Assembly (NCBI GenBank): GCA_963790585.1
Contig: CAWBOY010000006.1
Location: 124,001-188,000, forward strand
Source of the DNA: CAWBOY01 sp963790585
Lineage (GTDB): Bacteria > Planctomycetota > Planctomycetia > Gemmatales > Gemmataceae
Reading direction: 5' to 3'
DNA length: 64,000 nt
Shown here one piece after another: positions 9,773 to 18,771 of this stretch (positions are counted from its first letter, which is position 1; each line of letters opens with the position of its first letter). Under the pieces are notes generated by a model. That model was not told where the DNA came from. It made no database searches and saw only the letters and a list, made by a program, of their open reading frames with translations. The position numbers were made by a program, and so were the translations under genes.

Positions 9773-9832
9773 CCTGAAGCGTAAGCGAAGGGGCATTACA
9801 CCGATGTGGTGCCCCTTCGCTTACGCTTCAGG
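9773..9832. repeat. 23-bp palindromic element after gatB
   Basis: The perfect arms 9773-9795 (CCTGAAGCGTAAGCGAAGG onwards) and 9810-9832 are separated by 14 bases. The GTAAGCGAAGGG core recurs in the 43-bp palindrome at 16171-16305. It lies between convergent gatB and the DUF6263 gene, so it could also stop transcription from both sides. Confidence 0.8.
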
Positions 9833-9867
9833 GTCGGTAATACAAAAGTCGCTGAACGAATCTTCGA

Positions 9868-10980
9868 TCACTTCGGCGGGGTGGCCGGCGTGATTGGATT
9901 CTTATCCATCGTCTCGACGGTGCTGTCCTGTGTTTGCGTCAGCTTGACCGTCGTCGGTTGGCCGGCGATGTCGATCGTCAGGTCGCCCGCCAATTCGAGA
10001 TGCATCGTCACCTTGACGGGCAGCTTCTTGGCTGGGTCGTAGAGGATCGTGCCGTTCGCGTTGCTGCTCTTGAGGTCAGCGCTCTTGATGCGGAAGGGAA
10101 GTGTCGAGGTGCCGGCTTCCCCGGGGTCCTTGTATTCGAGCTTGGTCACGACAGTGATCTTGTCGAGAGCTTTTTCCTTGTCGTCTTTGCCGACGTAGGT
10201 GTAGGTGTAGTCATTTTTGTATTTGCCGATCGGCCCCATATCCAGGCTCGTCGTCCTTGCCCAGCTCTTATCCTTGGCCACCTTCATGTTCGGCAGAGCG
10301 GCGAAAGTCGGTTCGGCCATTTCCATCATAGCGCGCTCGCTGAGGATCTGCTGCAGCAACGGCTGCATTTGCGGATTGGCGCCGTTTAGTTTCTTGACGA
10401 ACTCGTCGCGGCCTTCGATCTTGGTGACCTTCATATCCTTGTTCAGCGTCAGTGTGAACTCGGAACCGATGAGCTGCTTGAAGAAGTCGGCGAGCGGATT
10501 ATTCGTCGAAGTATCGGGCTTGGTCGAGTTGTAAGTGATCTTCTGCGTGCCGATTTCAATGTTGATTTCGACGCCTTCGATCTTCTGTTTGATGAGCCAG
10601 TTGTCGCCGTCCTTCTTGAACGGGGTCCAGCTGAAGTAGAACGTTTGCGTCTGCTTTTGGTTGACGGTGTTGGTGCTGACGGTGATCGTCTGATCGCTCG
10701 TGGTGGTCATCTTCTGGTAGAATGGCGTATTCTCTTTGAAGCCCCATTCGATCAGAGCATCGCCGCTCTCGGCCGGCTTGGTCGGCTCGGGCTTGGCATC
10801 TTTGTCCTTCGCCTTGGCGTCTTTATCCTTAGCAGCGTCTTTATCTTTGGCAGCAGTGTCTTTATCTTTGACGGCAGCGTCTTTGTCTTTGGCCGGCGCC
10901 TTGTCCTTGTCCTGTGACATGGCGGGCACGGACATGAAAACGAAAGCCGCGAGCAGAGCGAGTAACCAACGTCGAACCAT
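9868..10980 (-). CDS. Exported DUF6263-type protein with Lys/Asp-rich linker
   Basis: A 370-residue exported protein. The signal peptide is at residues 1-22 (MVRRWLLALLAAF to AMSQ). It is followed by a low-complexity linker of AKDKDA units (residues about 23-67) and then a globular domain resembling DUF6263, with recurring NKDMKVTKIEG and DPAKKLPVKV motifs. Its function is unknown. I chose ATG 10980 because an AGGAGG ribosome site sits 6 bases upstream and the signal peptide begins there; the open frame to 11352 is only an extension through the divergent intergenic region. The linker is highly charged and codon-repetitive. Confidence 0.8.
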   Translation of the reverse strand: MVRRWLLALLAAFVFMSVPAMSQDKDKAPAKDKDAAVKDKDTAAKDKDAAKDKDAKAKDKDAKPEPTKPAESGDALIEWGFKENTPFYQKMTTTSDQTITVSTNTVNQKQTQTFYFSWTPFKKDGDNWLIKQKIEGVEINIEIGTQKITYNSTKPDTSTNNPLADFFKQLIGSEFTLTLNKDMKVTKIEGRDEFVKKLNGANPQMQPLLQQILSERAMMEMAEPTFAALPNMKVAKDKSWARTTSLDMGPIGKYKNDYTYTYVGKDDKEKALDKITVVTKLEYKDPGEAGTSTLPFRIKSADLKSSNANGTILYDPAKKLPVKVTMHLELAGDLTIDIAGQPTTVKLTQTQDSTVETMDKNPITPATPPK

Positions 10981-11230
10981 GGAAGACCTCCTGAGGGTCG
11001 CAACAAAACCAAGTCGGAACGCCCAACGCGCGGGGCTGGTATCGAAAGCGAACACTCTTTTTAATCGTACGCGAGCCGGGAAACAAGAGATTCTGCATAA
11101 TTCTGGTAAGGTCGGGCCTGCTAAAAGGTATACGCAGACGGATGGTAGCGAGTTCGACAAGAGGTTGCGAAGCGGCGCTCGCGGCTCTTTGCGTTCAGAA
11201 AAGACAAGACAACTAGAGAGCAGGGACCTC

Positions 11231-13862
11231 GTGAGTGTTACGACCTCAAAGCCGACAGCGATCACCGAAGTCGGCTTAATTCGCGCGCACGGCTCGGCGG
11301 CGCTCTCCATGGTCGGATACTCCGCGCTCCTCGGCTTGGCGGTGTCACTCAAATTTCAATGGCCTGAGTTTTTGGGTTCGACGCCGTGGCTTACCTGGGG
11401 TCGATTGCGCTACGCGCATACACAGGGAATTTTCTTTGGCTGGCTCGGCAATGCGTTTCTGGCATTTCTCTATTACAGTGTGCCACGATTAACTGACCGA
11501 TCGGTGACGAGTCGGCGGCTCGGGTGGGTGTTGTTCGTTCTTTGGAACTTCTTTCTCGTCATTCCCGGCTGGGCACTCCTTCAGGCCGGGGTTAGCCAGC
11601 CGTTGGAATGGGGCGAGTTTCCGCTCGTTATTGACGCGGTGGCGGTCCTGGGTTTTCTGTTGATGGTCGTGCAGTTCGTGTTACCTTTCTTGCGCGTTAA
11701 ACTATCTGAATTGTATGTGTCAGGCTGGTATATCCTGGGCGGACTCGTTTTTACATTACTGGCGTATCCGGTGGGGCAGGTCGTGCCGGAACTCTTGCCG
11801 GGCGCGCGGCGCAACGTTTAGCGGCTTGTGGATTCACGATGCCGTCGGCTTATATGTCACGCCGTTGGCGCTAGCGATTCTGTATATCGTCATCCCGGAG
11901 GTGACGCGGCGGCCGATTTATAGCCATTTTCTATCGATGATTGGCTTTTGGCTGCTGTTTCTCGTCTATCCGCTCAATGGCACGCATCATTACGTCTTCT
12001 CATCGATCCCGATGGAAGCGCAGGCCGGAGCGGTGGTCGCGTCGGTTTATCTAGGCGTCGACGTCATTTTGGTGGTCACGAATCTGCTGCTGTCGCTGCG
12101 CGGCAGCGCGGGGATTGTGGCGAGTCGAGTTCCCTTGCTGTTCGTTTGGCTGAGTACGGTGCTTTATTTGGTCGTGAGCCTGCAGGGGTCGATGCAGGCG
12201 CTCATGCCGGTCAATCGGTTTGTGCATTTCAGCGATTGGGTCATCGGTCATTCCCACCTGGCGATGATCGGGTTCGCTTCGTTCGCGGCGATCGGCGGGC
12301 TGTTGCATATTTGGCAAAGGTTGCCGGGGCTGCGCTACAACGAGAGAGCCGCACATTGGTGCTTTTGGCTTCTTACGACCGGCCTGTTTCTAACCGTGGC
12401 GGATCTCACAATTGCAGGGCTCGTCCAGGGACATTTTTGGCAATCCGATGCGCCATGGATCGATTCGGTGCGCGCGTCGAAGCCGTATTGGCTGACGCGC
12501 TCGATCTCCGGCGTCGTCATGCTTTTGGGTTTCGTCGCGCTCGCGCTGAGTCTGACGACCGGGCCGATCGGCAAGGCCGCTCCCGAAGTCGAAGGCCCTG
12601 AGCCGACAATCGACGAGCGGGACGACCCGGCCGTCTTGCATGGACTGGCGTGGCTGCAACAGGCCTACGTCATTATTGCCGTGGCCGGCGTCGGCTTTTT
12701 CATGATGTCGTTTGTCGTGCTGGCGCTTTGGCCCAATCAGACTCTAAGCGAGCAGATCGCCGCAACGCGGCCGGCGAATCTCATGGAAATGTCGGCCAGC
12801 GAATTGCGTGGCCGGGCTATTTACGTGCGCGAGGGATGCGCCAATTGTCATTCGCAATTGATACGCTTTACCGAAGACGATGTGCGTCGCTTTGGACCGG
12901 CGAGCGAGGCGTGGGAGAGCGAGCGCGATTATCCGCAAATGTGGGGGACGCGCCGCATCGGCCCTGACCTGGCCCGAGAGCGTGGACGACGTTCGCGCGA
13001 TTGGCAGCTGGCGCACCTCTGGAATGCACGACAAATCGTTCCCGATTCCGTGATGCCGCCGTATCCGTGGCTGTTTGAACACTCGGTGCGAAATCCGACG
13101 CGGGGAGCGCTTGATTTGGTTGCGTACCTGGAGTCTCTCGGGCGCGACGCCCAACTTTCGGGACGGACGGGGCCGCAGCCATTGGCCGCGACCGATCCCG
13201 ACGAGGAAAAACGGCGCGGCATGTTTTGTGATTGCGGCATTCCGCGGACCATTGGTCCGCCGCCGCTCCTGCGAGTCGGCATCGACCTCACCGAGCGGGC
13301 ACGCTTGGTCCGGCGCGGCCGCGAGGTGTTCGCGCGAAACTGCATCGGCTGTCACGGCGACAATGGTCGCGGCGACGGTCCCGCGGCGGAAGCGTTGTAT
13401 CCCAAGCCGCGCAACCTGAGCATGGTCCACTTTTCGGATCGCGCGACGAGTCGAATCCTCTGGCAAGGAATTCCTGGATCGTCGATGCCGGCGTGGAATG
13501 AGCTTGCCATAAATGATTTGCGCGGGCTGATGGCCTATATTCAGTCGCTTGAAACACGGGATGAGGACGAACAGACGCTGACCAGCGCTGAAAAACAGCA
13601 GGCTTTGACGCTTTTCGCCAAAAATTGTCAAACGTGCCACGGGGCTAATGGTGCTGGCCAACCGAACACGGCGACGGTTTTGGCTCCGGCGCCGACCGTA
13701 TTTCGTGAGGTGCGGTCTTCGCTCAAATATGCCGAGGAAGTTCTCGAACATGGCGCGCCCGGGACGTCGATGCCGCCGTGGCAGGGAAAGCTGAGCGCGG
13801 AAGAACGTCGATTGCTCGCGCGATATTTGCGGTCGCTGTACCGCGCGGACGATGAGGAGTAG
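11231..13862 (+). CDS. cbb3-type cytochrome c oxidase, CcoN-CcoO-cytochrome c single-chain fusion
   Basis: A membrane haem-copper oxygen reductase in one polypeptide of about 880 residues. The CcoN part has about 12 membrane segments and the expected ligand motifs: RYAHTQGIFFGW, IHDAVGLYVTP, GTHHYVFSSIP and HFSDWVIGHSHLAM. The CcoO part follows a new membrane segment and has CANCHSQ with a later M ligand region. Two more cytochrome c domains follow (CIGCH and CQTCH), as in CcoP. One frameshift at 11801-11810 separates residues encoded to 11821 from those in 11715-13862; adding GC in the GCGC run restores PGARGATFSGLWIHD. I chose GTG 11231 because it precedes the first conserved segment. The product reduces O2 at low concentration using cytochrome c electrons. 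Separate ccoO and ccoP genes are not present nearby. Confidence 0.85.
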
Positions 13863-13867
13863 CTCTG

Positions 13868-14020
13868 ATGGCTGTCAATTTGATAGTGCTGGTCATCACA
13901 TTGCTCATGCTAGGCTTCGGAGCCGTCTGGCTCGCTCGCCCTGGACTGCGTACGTGGATGGAGGCGCCGAAATATAAAGTGCTCGATTGGGAGAGGAAAC
14001 ACCCGGGGGCGCGGCGTTGA
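13868..14020 (+). CDS. Small membrane protein next to the cbb3 oxidase
   Basis: A 50-residue protein starting MAVNLIVLV, 5 bases after the oxidase stop. One membrane segment covers residues 3-22, followed by a polar tail (APKYKVLDWERKHPGARR). Size, topology and position recall the small CcoQ/FixQ or CcoH-like accessory subunits, but the sequence itself does not match strongly. The role is inferred from operon position. Confidence 0.5.
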   Translation: MAVNLIVLVITLLMLGFGAVWLARPGLRTWMEAPKYKVLDWERKHPGARR

Positions 14021-14434
14021 GGCCTTACAAGCATCAAGTCAAGGCTCATCCTCTCGCGTTTCGTCTCGAACCGCGCAACGAATCCGCGGAAGCAGATGTC
14101 GCATTGGTCGCCTCGTTAGAACGCAACCTATTTAAATTACACTACTTAGGCTATTTCCGCGTCAGTCATCCGTGCCGTTTCTTGGCCCAGGAATTCGTTC
14201 AGGGGTTGTGTGTGTGCAGCGCAACGAATTTTTCGGCCTGGTCTCGGCGAGTGTTGTTGAGAGTAACTGGTTCATCGCTTTACCTTAATGCCTAGAGGGG
14301 ACGCGGCGTTGAGACCTGGCAACAATCCTGGGCCTCCGCGGCATATAACAACCAGACATAAGCGTCCTCGCGGGTCGTCTAAATCTATTAGCAGCATCGC
14401 CGTCACGAATTTTAGTCCTCAAGAGGCCAACGCC
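14021..14434. other. Intergenic stretch without a recognised gene
   Basis: 414 bases between the small membrane protein and the thioredoxin-fold gene. The open frames here lack recognisable domains and ribosome sites. An AT-rich patch at 14129-14160 (ATTTAAATTACAC) could hold a promoter for the next gene. Confidence 0.4.
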
Positions 14435-16146
14435 ATGGTCCGACTCTCCCTAGGTCTTGCTCCGGTCGTTATCTGCACCGCTTTCACATTCGGTCTTTCG
14501 GAAGCAGCGCGCGAGGATTTGCCCTTCGCCGGCCAATGGAAGATGACGTTCGTCAAAGGCAATGACTACACCTCGTTTAGCATCGTGCGGTTGACGGGCA
14601 GCAGCTTGGCCAAGGCGCGTCTCAAAGCGCTGACGAATCTGCCGCAGTTTGAGGGTGGGAAGACACGCGACCTGAAGCTCGACGCCAAGTCGTTGCGCTT
14701 CACCTATGCGACGGAAACGCAATCATTCCAGGTGGTTGCCTATCCCCCTAAGGACGATCCTAACCCCAAGATGCTCTACGCGACTTTCCAGAGTCCAACG
14801 CAGTTGTACATGGGCCGGCTGGAGCAGACCGACAAGGATGAACTGAATGAACGAGAAGATATGTCGGTCGAGGATGGATTCGACCAATTCATCAAGCTGC
14901 GAAACAAGGGTGTCGACGAGCAGGTCAAAGTGCTTAAGGAGATCGCCGAGCAATTCGCGGGCAAGCCGGCGGGGATCGATGCCGGGACACAATTGGTTCA
15001 GTTGCTCGCCAAATACTCTGATACGACTGAGGCAGACCTTGCGGCGGCGGGCAAAGCCGTGGTCGATTCGGCAAAGCCCTACGGTCGCGAACTTGAGGTT
15101 CAGTTGGCCTCGTCGACGGCGCGCGACCTACTTAAATCGCCGAAGGGGCTAGCCACGGCCGTGGAGCTTTCCCAACGGGCCGAAAAGCTGCTGACCGAAA
15201 GCGACCCGCCCATACGCGCGCACGCTGTCATTAAATCGTTGACCGAGACGTTGACGAAGTCGGGCAAAGGCAATGAAGCGAAGAAATACAGCGACCGTTT
15301 GGCCAAGCTCGATGAAATGATCGACGAGGAGTTTGAGAAGACGGCCATCCCGTTCAAGCCGGGCAAGTTTGGCGGTGCAAGAGCAAAAGTCAACACGTCG
15401 CTGTTGTCGAGTTGTTCACGGGCGCGCAGTGTCCGCCCTGTGTCGCGGCCGACATCGCCTTTGACGCGGGGCTGAAAACGTATACACCGGTAGACGTCGT
15501 TTTCCTGCAATATCACCTGCACATTCCGGGTCCTGATCCACTGACGAATGGCGAAAGTGAGGCACGCGCTCAGTATTACGGCGACAAAGTCGCGGGTACA
15601 CCGACCGCATTTCTCAACGGCAAGCCGACCGCGCCGCTTGGCGGCGGCCGCGTAAACAGCGAGGCGAGCTATGAGGCTCTGCGTAAAGCGATCGAACCGG
15701 AATTGGAGAAAGATGCGGATGCAACTCTCAAGCTGAGCGTGACGCGCAGAAACGATTTGATAGATGTCAAAGCGGACGTGTCCGGGCTCAAGAAACCTGC
15801 AGAGAACGTGAAACTACGATTTGTGCTTGTCGAAGAAGTCGCTCGTTATTTAGGCAGCAACGGTCAACGGCTCCATCATCATATCGTCCGAGAATTCCCC
15901 GGCGGACGCGACGGCTTTCCTTTGAAGGAGGCCAACACGACGCAAGAAGTGCGAATTAATTTGGATGTGGTCAAGCAAACGTTGAATAAGTATCTAACCG
16001 AAAAGAATAGAGAATTTGGTGATTCGTTTACACCCGACGATCTGGTGACTCCACTAAAGAAGCTGCGGGTAGTGGCGTTGATTCAAAATGACAAGACGCA
16101 ACAAATTATCCAGGCGTCGGAGGTCAAGGTGCCTTCGGCGGAGTGA
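14435..16146 (+). CDS. Exported thioredoxin-fold protein with CPPC motif, frameshifted
   Basis: An exported protein of about 570 residues. It has a signal peptide (MVRLSLGLAPVVICTAF), an N-terminal beta-rich domain of unknown type and a helical middle with TPR-like spacing. The C-terminal domain carries VVELFTGAQCPPCVAAD, a thioredoxin-like CxxC site, and AGTPTAFLNGKP, which supplies the cis-Pro loop. A disulfide or thiol redox role outside the cytoplasm is inferred. The frame breaks at the AAAA run near 15383-15387; one extra A joins GARAK to SQHVAVVELFTG. Fragments readable without repair are 14435-15475 and 15412-16146. The 43-bp palindrome begins 24 bases after the stop. Confidence 0.75.
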
Positions 16147-16170
16147 TGGACGGCCAACCGACCTTGAATT

Positions 16171-16305
16171 GTAAGCGAAGGGCATATATGTAGACGCGGC
16201 ATCTTGCCGCGTTATTGGCCGTCGCCCGAAGTGGAAACGAAATCAAACAAGCCAAGACAAGCAACGCGGCAAGATGCCGCGTCTACATATATGCCCTTCG
16301 CTTAC
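16171..16305. repeat. 43-bp perfect inverted repeat
   Basis: 16171-16213 is the exact reverse complement of 16263-16305, with a 49-base spacer. Each arm nests a shorter palindrome (CGCGGCATCTTGCCGCG). The outer end carries the same GTAAGCGAAGGG core as the element at 9773-9832. It lies between convergent genes. Confidence 0.85.
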
Positions 16306-16343
16306 GCTTCAGGCTCGGCAAGTTAACGTTTGGATTTTACGTC

Positions 16344-17111
16344 TTACTTCGGCGCACGGATCAACAGTAGTAGCTCTGGCTGCTTGTTCCCAATCGATTG
16401 GGCGTCGATTAGCAATCCGCTGTCGGGAAGTCGAAACCCCTCCGCGGGTTCCACGAGAAGTCGCACCGGGACATAATCGGGATACAGTGTCAGAAAACTT
16501 GTCCCTAATTCTTCGGGCGTTTTCCCATCGAACGCCTGCTTCTTTTGCACTTCCGTCAGCATCTGTTTCGGCGACAGGTTGATGTACACCAAATAGGCCG
16601 CCTCCGCGCCCAGATTGATCGCGCCCCACAAGGGCGGCGGAGTTTGCGGGGCGGAATCACCTAGATTGAAGGTGAATCCTTGAGGTTGCGCTTCGCAAGC
16701 CAGCGAAGTCTGACCGTCCTGATTCTTGAACAGTTCAAAGGCCGCTCCCTCGGGAACAGGCAAATCTTTGATGTCGAGAAAGCGCGCGATTTCGACGCCA
16801 AAGCGATCGAAGCCGGTCAAGGCGCCATTTTCCGCTGCCGTCTTTTCTAGGACGCGCGACCACGCTTTGGTGAGATGTCGTGAGGTTGAAAACAAGCAGA
16901 GAGATTCGGTAAGTGGCGGCTTAATTGTAGAAGAAGGATCTGGCAGGAGGAGACTCAATTCAGCCGATTCGGGCTTGCGCCATTCGGGCTTGGCAACGAA
17001 CGCCGTGCCGACTTTGTCGACGCCCGAACCAATCAGAATTCGATCGATCCATTCAATTGGCAAGTTGAAGGTATCAGGCACGATGAGAGGGAAACCGGCA
17101 AACAAGGTCAC
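16344..17111 (-). CDS. Hypothetical protein
   Basis: A 255-residue protein with no family I recognise. It opens with a hydrophobic stretch (VTLFAGFPLIVPDTF), then has mixed alpha/beta content with FDRFGVEIARFLDIKDLPVPEG in the middle and ends PELLLLIRAPK. I chose GTG 17111 because GAGGGAG lies 8 bases upstream; the open frame continues to a TTG at 17150 without a better site. The downstream end faces the convergent thioredoxin-fold gene across the large palindrome. Confidence 0.55.
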   Translation of the reverse strand: MTLFAGFPLIVPDTFNLPIEWIDRILIGSGVDKVGTAFVAKPEWRKPESAELSLLLPDPSSTIKPPLTESLCLFSTSRHLTKAWSRVLEKTAAENGALTGFDRFGVEIARFLDIKDLPVPEGAAFELFKNQDGQTSLACEAQPQGFTFNLGDSAPQTPPPLWGAINLGAEAAYLVYINLSPKQMLTEVQKKQAFDGKTPEELGTSFLTLYPDYVPVRLLVEPAEGFRLPDSGLLIDAQSIGNKQPELLLLIRAPK

Positions 17112-17278
17112 GAAACAACTCCCTCTATCTCGCTGGCCGTAGTGGGCCAAGAATTTTTCGTATCGCTTCTAATGGTCCCCGGAAAACCGCTTGGCGGTGG
17201 CACGGAGCAGTACCAGCTATGCTATGCTGCAAGTTCGCGTTGTCTAGCGCGGCTGAGACGTCATGGCGCCATTTCGAT

Positions 17279-18331
17279 TTACGCGACGGGGGCCGGTTCT
17301 AAGACGCAAGCCCAGCGCCGCGCCTTCCGCGTCTTCCAGTTGCCGCGATGGTAGGCGTAGCCCATGACAAGAGGTACGGCTATTGTCGCTTCGCTAAAGA
17401 CCATCTGCTCATAGGCCAAATCGACCTTGCCCCAGCTCGACGCCTCTTTGAGCGTGCTGCCCGAGAGGGCGCCGTCGCGCGTGTCGGCAACGGTGATCTG
17501 GATTGCATATTTGTGCATCGGCGCTTCGTGGCCGAGCACGTCGGCGGCGACGACGATGTCCTGGGCGAAGTTCTTTGGCACGCCGCCGCCGATCATGAGC
17601 AGCCCGGTCGTCGGATTGTGAATCTTCAATTGTGTCAGCTCATAGAAATCTTTGGCGCTGTCGAGGGTGAGTTTGGGCTGATCGCCGCGTGCGTGTTGGT
17701 GTGCCACCAGGCCGAAGCCGGCTGAGCAATCGCTGAATGCAGGACAAAAGATCGGCAGATCACGTTTGAAAGCCTCGTAGACGATGCTGTCCGGCGTCTT
17801 GCAGCCATGCTGTTCGAGATAGGCGCCCATGCCGCGAATGAACTCACGCGATGAGGTAGGGCGCGGTTCCAGATCGTCGGCAATCTGGCGCGTTGCGTCG
17901 TCGCAAATGCGAAGCTCGTCTTCATCGATCAGCGTGTCGTAAATGCGGTCGATCTGCAAATCGCGCAGCTCGGCGTCGTCCATGCCGGCTCGAAGCCGTT
18001 CAGCGCCAAAGTAATGCTTGAATCCGAGCGCTTCGAAAAAGTCCTGATCGACAATATTGGCTCCCGTGCTGACGATCGCATCGACCATGTTGCAACGAAT
18101 GGCGTCGACGAAGATTTTCTTTAGGCCTGCGCTGATGAGCGAACCGGCCAAGCAAAGGATGATGCCACAATCCGGATCCTTGACCATCCGATCCAGGATG
18201 TCGGCGGCACGAGCGAGGTCACGAGCCGAAAAGGCCATGTGCTTCATTGCGTCGACCAGCGGCACGACATTGTGCTTGATCATGTCGAAATGCTCAATCG
18301 GCGTGGACAACAGGTCGGCTTTGGTCAACAT
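17279..18331 (-). CDS. Deoxyhypusine-synthase family protein
   Basis: A 350-residue homologue of deoxyhypusine synthase, which in archaea and eukaryotes transfers the aminobutyl group of spermidine to eIF5A. NAD-binding and active-site regions are recognisable: ILCLAGSLISAGLKKI, AIVSTGANIVDQD, GGGVPKNFAQDI, and the catalytic-lysine motif KEASSWGKVDL near the C-terminus. Bacteria lack eIF5A, so the substrate must differ; family knowledge suggests polyamine chemistry such as homospermidine formation. I chose ATG 18331 (MLTKADLLSTPIEHFD) because this matches the usual N-terminus; a longer frame to 18394 looks non-coding. Confidence 0.85.
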   Translation of the reverse strand: MLTKADLLSTPIEHFDMIKHNVVPLVDAMKHMAFSARDLARAADILDRMVKDPDCGIILCLAGSLISAGLKKIFVDAIRCNMVDAIVSTGANIVDQDFFEALGFKHYFGAERLRAGMDDAELRDLQIDRIYDTLIDEDELRICDDATRQIADDLEPRPTSSREFIRGMGAYLEQHGCKTPDSIVYEAFKRDLPIFCPAFSDCSAGFGLVAHQHARGDQPKLTLDSAKDFYELTQLKIHNPTTGLLMIGGGVPKNFAQDIVVAADVLGHEAPMHKYAIQITVADTRDGALSGSTLKEASSWGKVDLAYEQMVFSEATIAVPLVMGYAYHRGNWKTRKARRWACVLEPAPVA

Positions 18332-18476
18332 CGGCTCGCGTCCTCGGTCAGAAAATCCCATGCGGCAAAGGTGTATCGCTTTCTTATGGCACATGGCCGG
18401 TGGCGAGTAGTAGTCGATGCGTAACTTCCTTCAGAAGGTTGCCGGACGCCGCTGGGTTCTTTCATGACCTTTTTGC

Positions 18477-18504
18477 TTGATTACTCATGCGAGTGTGGTA
18501 ATAA
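18477..18504 (+). promoter_or_regulatory. Promoter of the short transcript unit
   Basis: TTGATT (18477-18482) and TAATAA (18499-18504) are 16 bases apart. Transcription would start near 18511, in a region where both neighbouring protein genes lie on the other strand. Confidence 0.5.
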
Positions 18505-18610
18505 TAAAAGCAGAGGATCGCACGAACGTGGTGCGACGGGCTAAAGCTCATTGGCGGATGTGCTGGTACGCATCTGCGGTGGGGTGGCTTTGCCGGAAGG
18601 AGGTGGTCAC

Positions 18611-18673
18611 TTGAGTTGTAATAGTAACCAGATGAGGCTGCGCGACACGCGGCCGACGGGGTGCTGTCGGTAG
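18611..18673 (+). CDS. 20-residue Cys-rich short ORF inside a terminator
   Basis: TTG-initiated short ORF starting (M)SCNSNQMRLR and ending TGCCR, then TAG. Its ribosome site AAGGAGGTGGTC (18597-18608) is complementary to nearly the whole 16S 3' tail, allowing one G-U pair. GGAGG is 7-8 bases before the start. The stop codon overlaps the first base of the 3' arm of terminator 1, so a ribosome at the stop would melt the hairpin. Three of 20 residues are Cys, two of them adjacent just before the stop, as in attenuator peptides that sense cysteine supply. Coding is inferred only from these signals. Confidence 0.45.
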   Translation: MSCNSNQMRLRDTRPTGCCR

Positions 18674-18689
18674 CAGCCTCGAATTTTTT
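18634..18689 (+). terminator. Terminator 1, overlapping the short ORF
   Basis: GAGGCTGC (18634-18641) pairs perfectly with GCAGCCTC (18673-18680). An inner GCCGAC/GTCGGT helix lies inside, and the TTTTTT run is at 18684-18689. Confidence 0.65.
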
Positions 18690-18694
18690 CGTAA

Positions 18695-18735
18695 GGAGCC
18701 TCGGCGTATATCGCGCCGGGGCTCCTCTTGTTTTA
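18695..18735 (+). terminator. Terminator 2
   Basis: GGAGCCTCGGCG (18695-18706) pairs with CGCGCCGGGGCTCC (18712-18725) and is followed by TCTTGTTTT. Confidence 0.65.
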
Positions 18736-18771
18736 TAGGCCGTCGAAATCTCTGCGGTTCGACCGAGTCAA

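Larger units (their letters stand above)
18511..18735 (+). ncRNA. Candidate structured short RNA / leader-peptide transcript
   Basis: A region of about 225 bases with a promoter in front, several hairpins (for example TCGCAC pairing GTGCGA near 18519-18537) and two terminator-like hairpins at its end. It contains the 20-residue ORF at 18611-18673. No plus-strand gene follows for several kilobases, so it looks like a free-standing transcript. It matches neither 6S, SRP, tmRNA nor RNase P as far as I can tell. Confidence 0.45.

Noticed and set aside
10736..11230. Extension of the cbb3 oxidase frame upstream of GTG 11231
   Set aside because: This part is low-complexity antisense of the KDKDA repeat in the divergent gene and carries no oxidase homology.
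18511..18735. 6S RNA, SRP RNA or tmRNA in the structured intergenic region
   Set aside because: There is no closing stem with a central bubble, no SRP tetraloop domain, and no tRNA-like ends. The ORF plus terminators explain the structure better.
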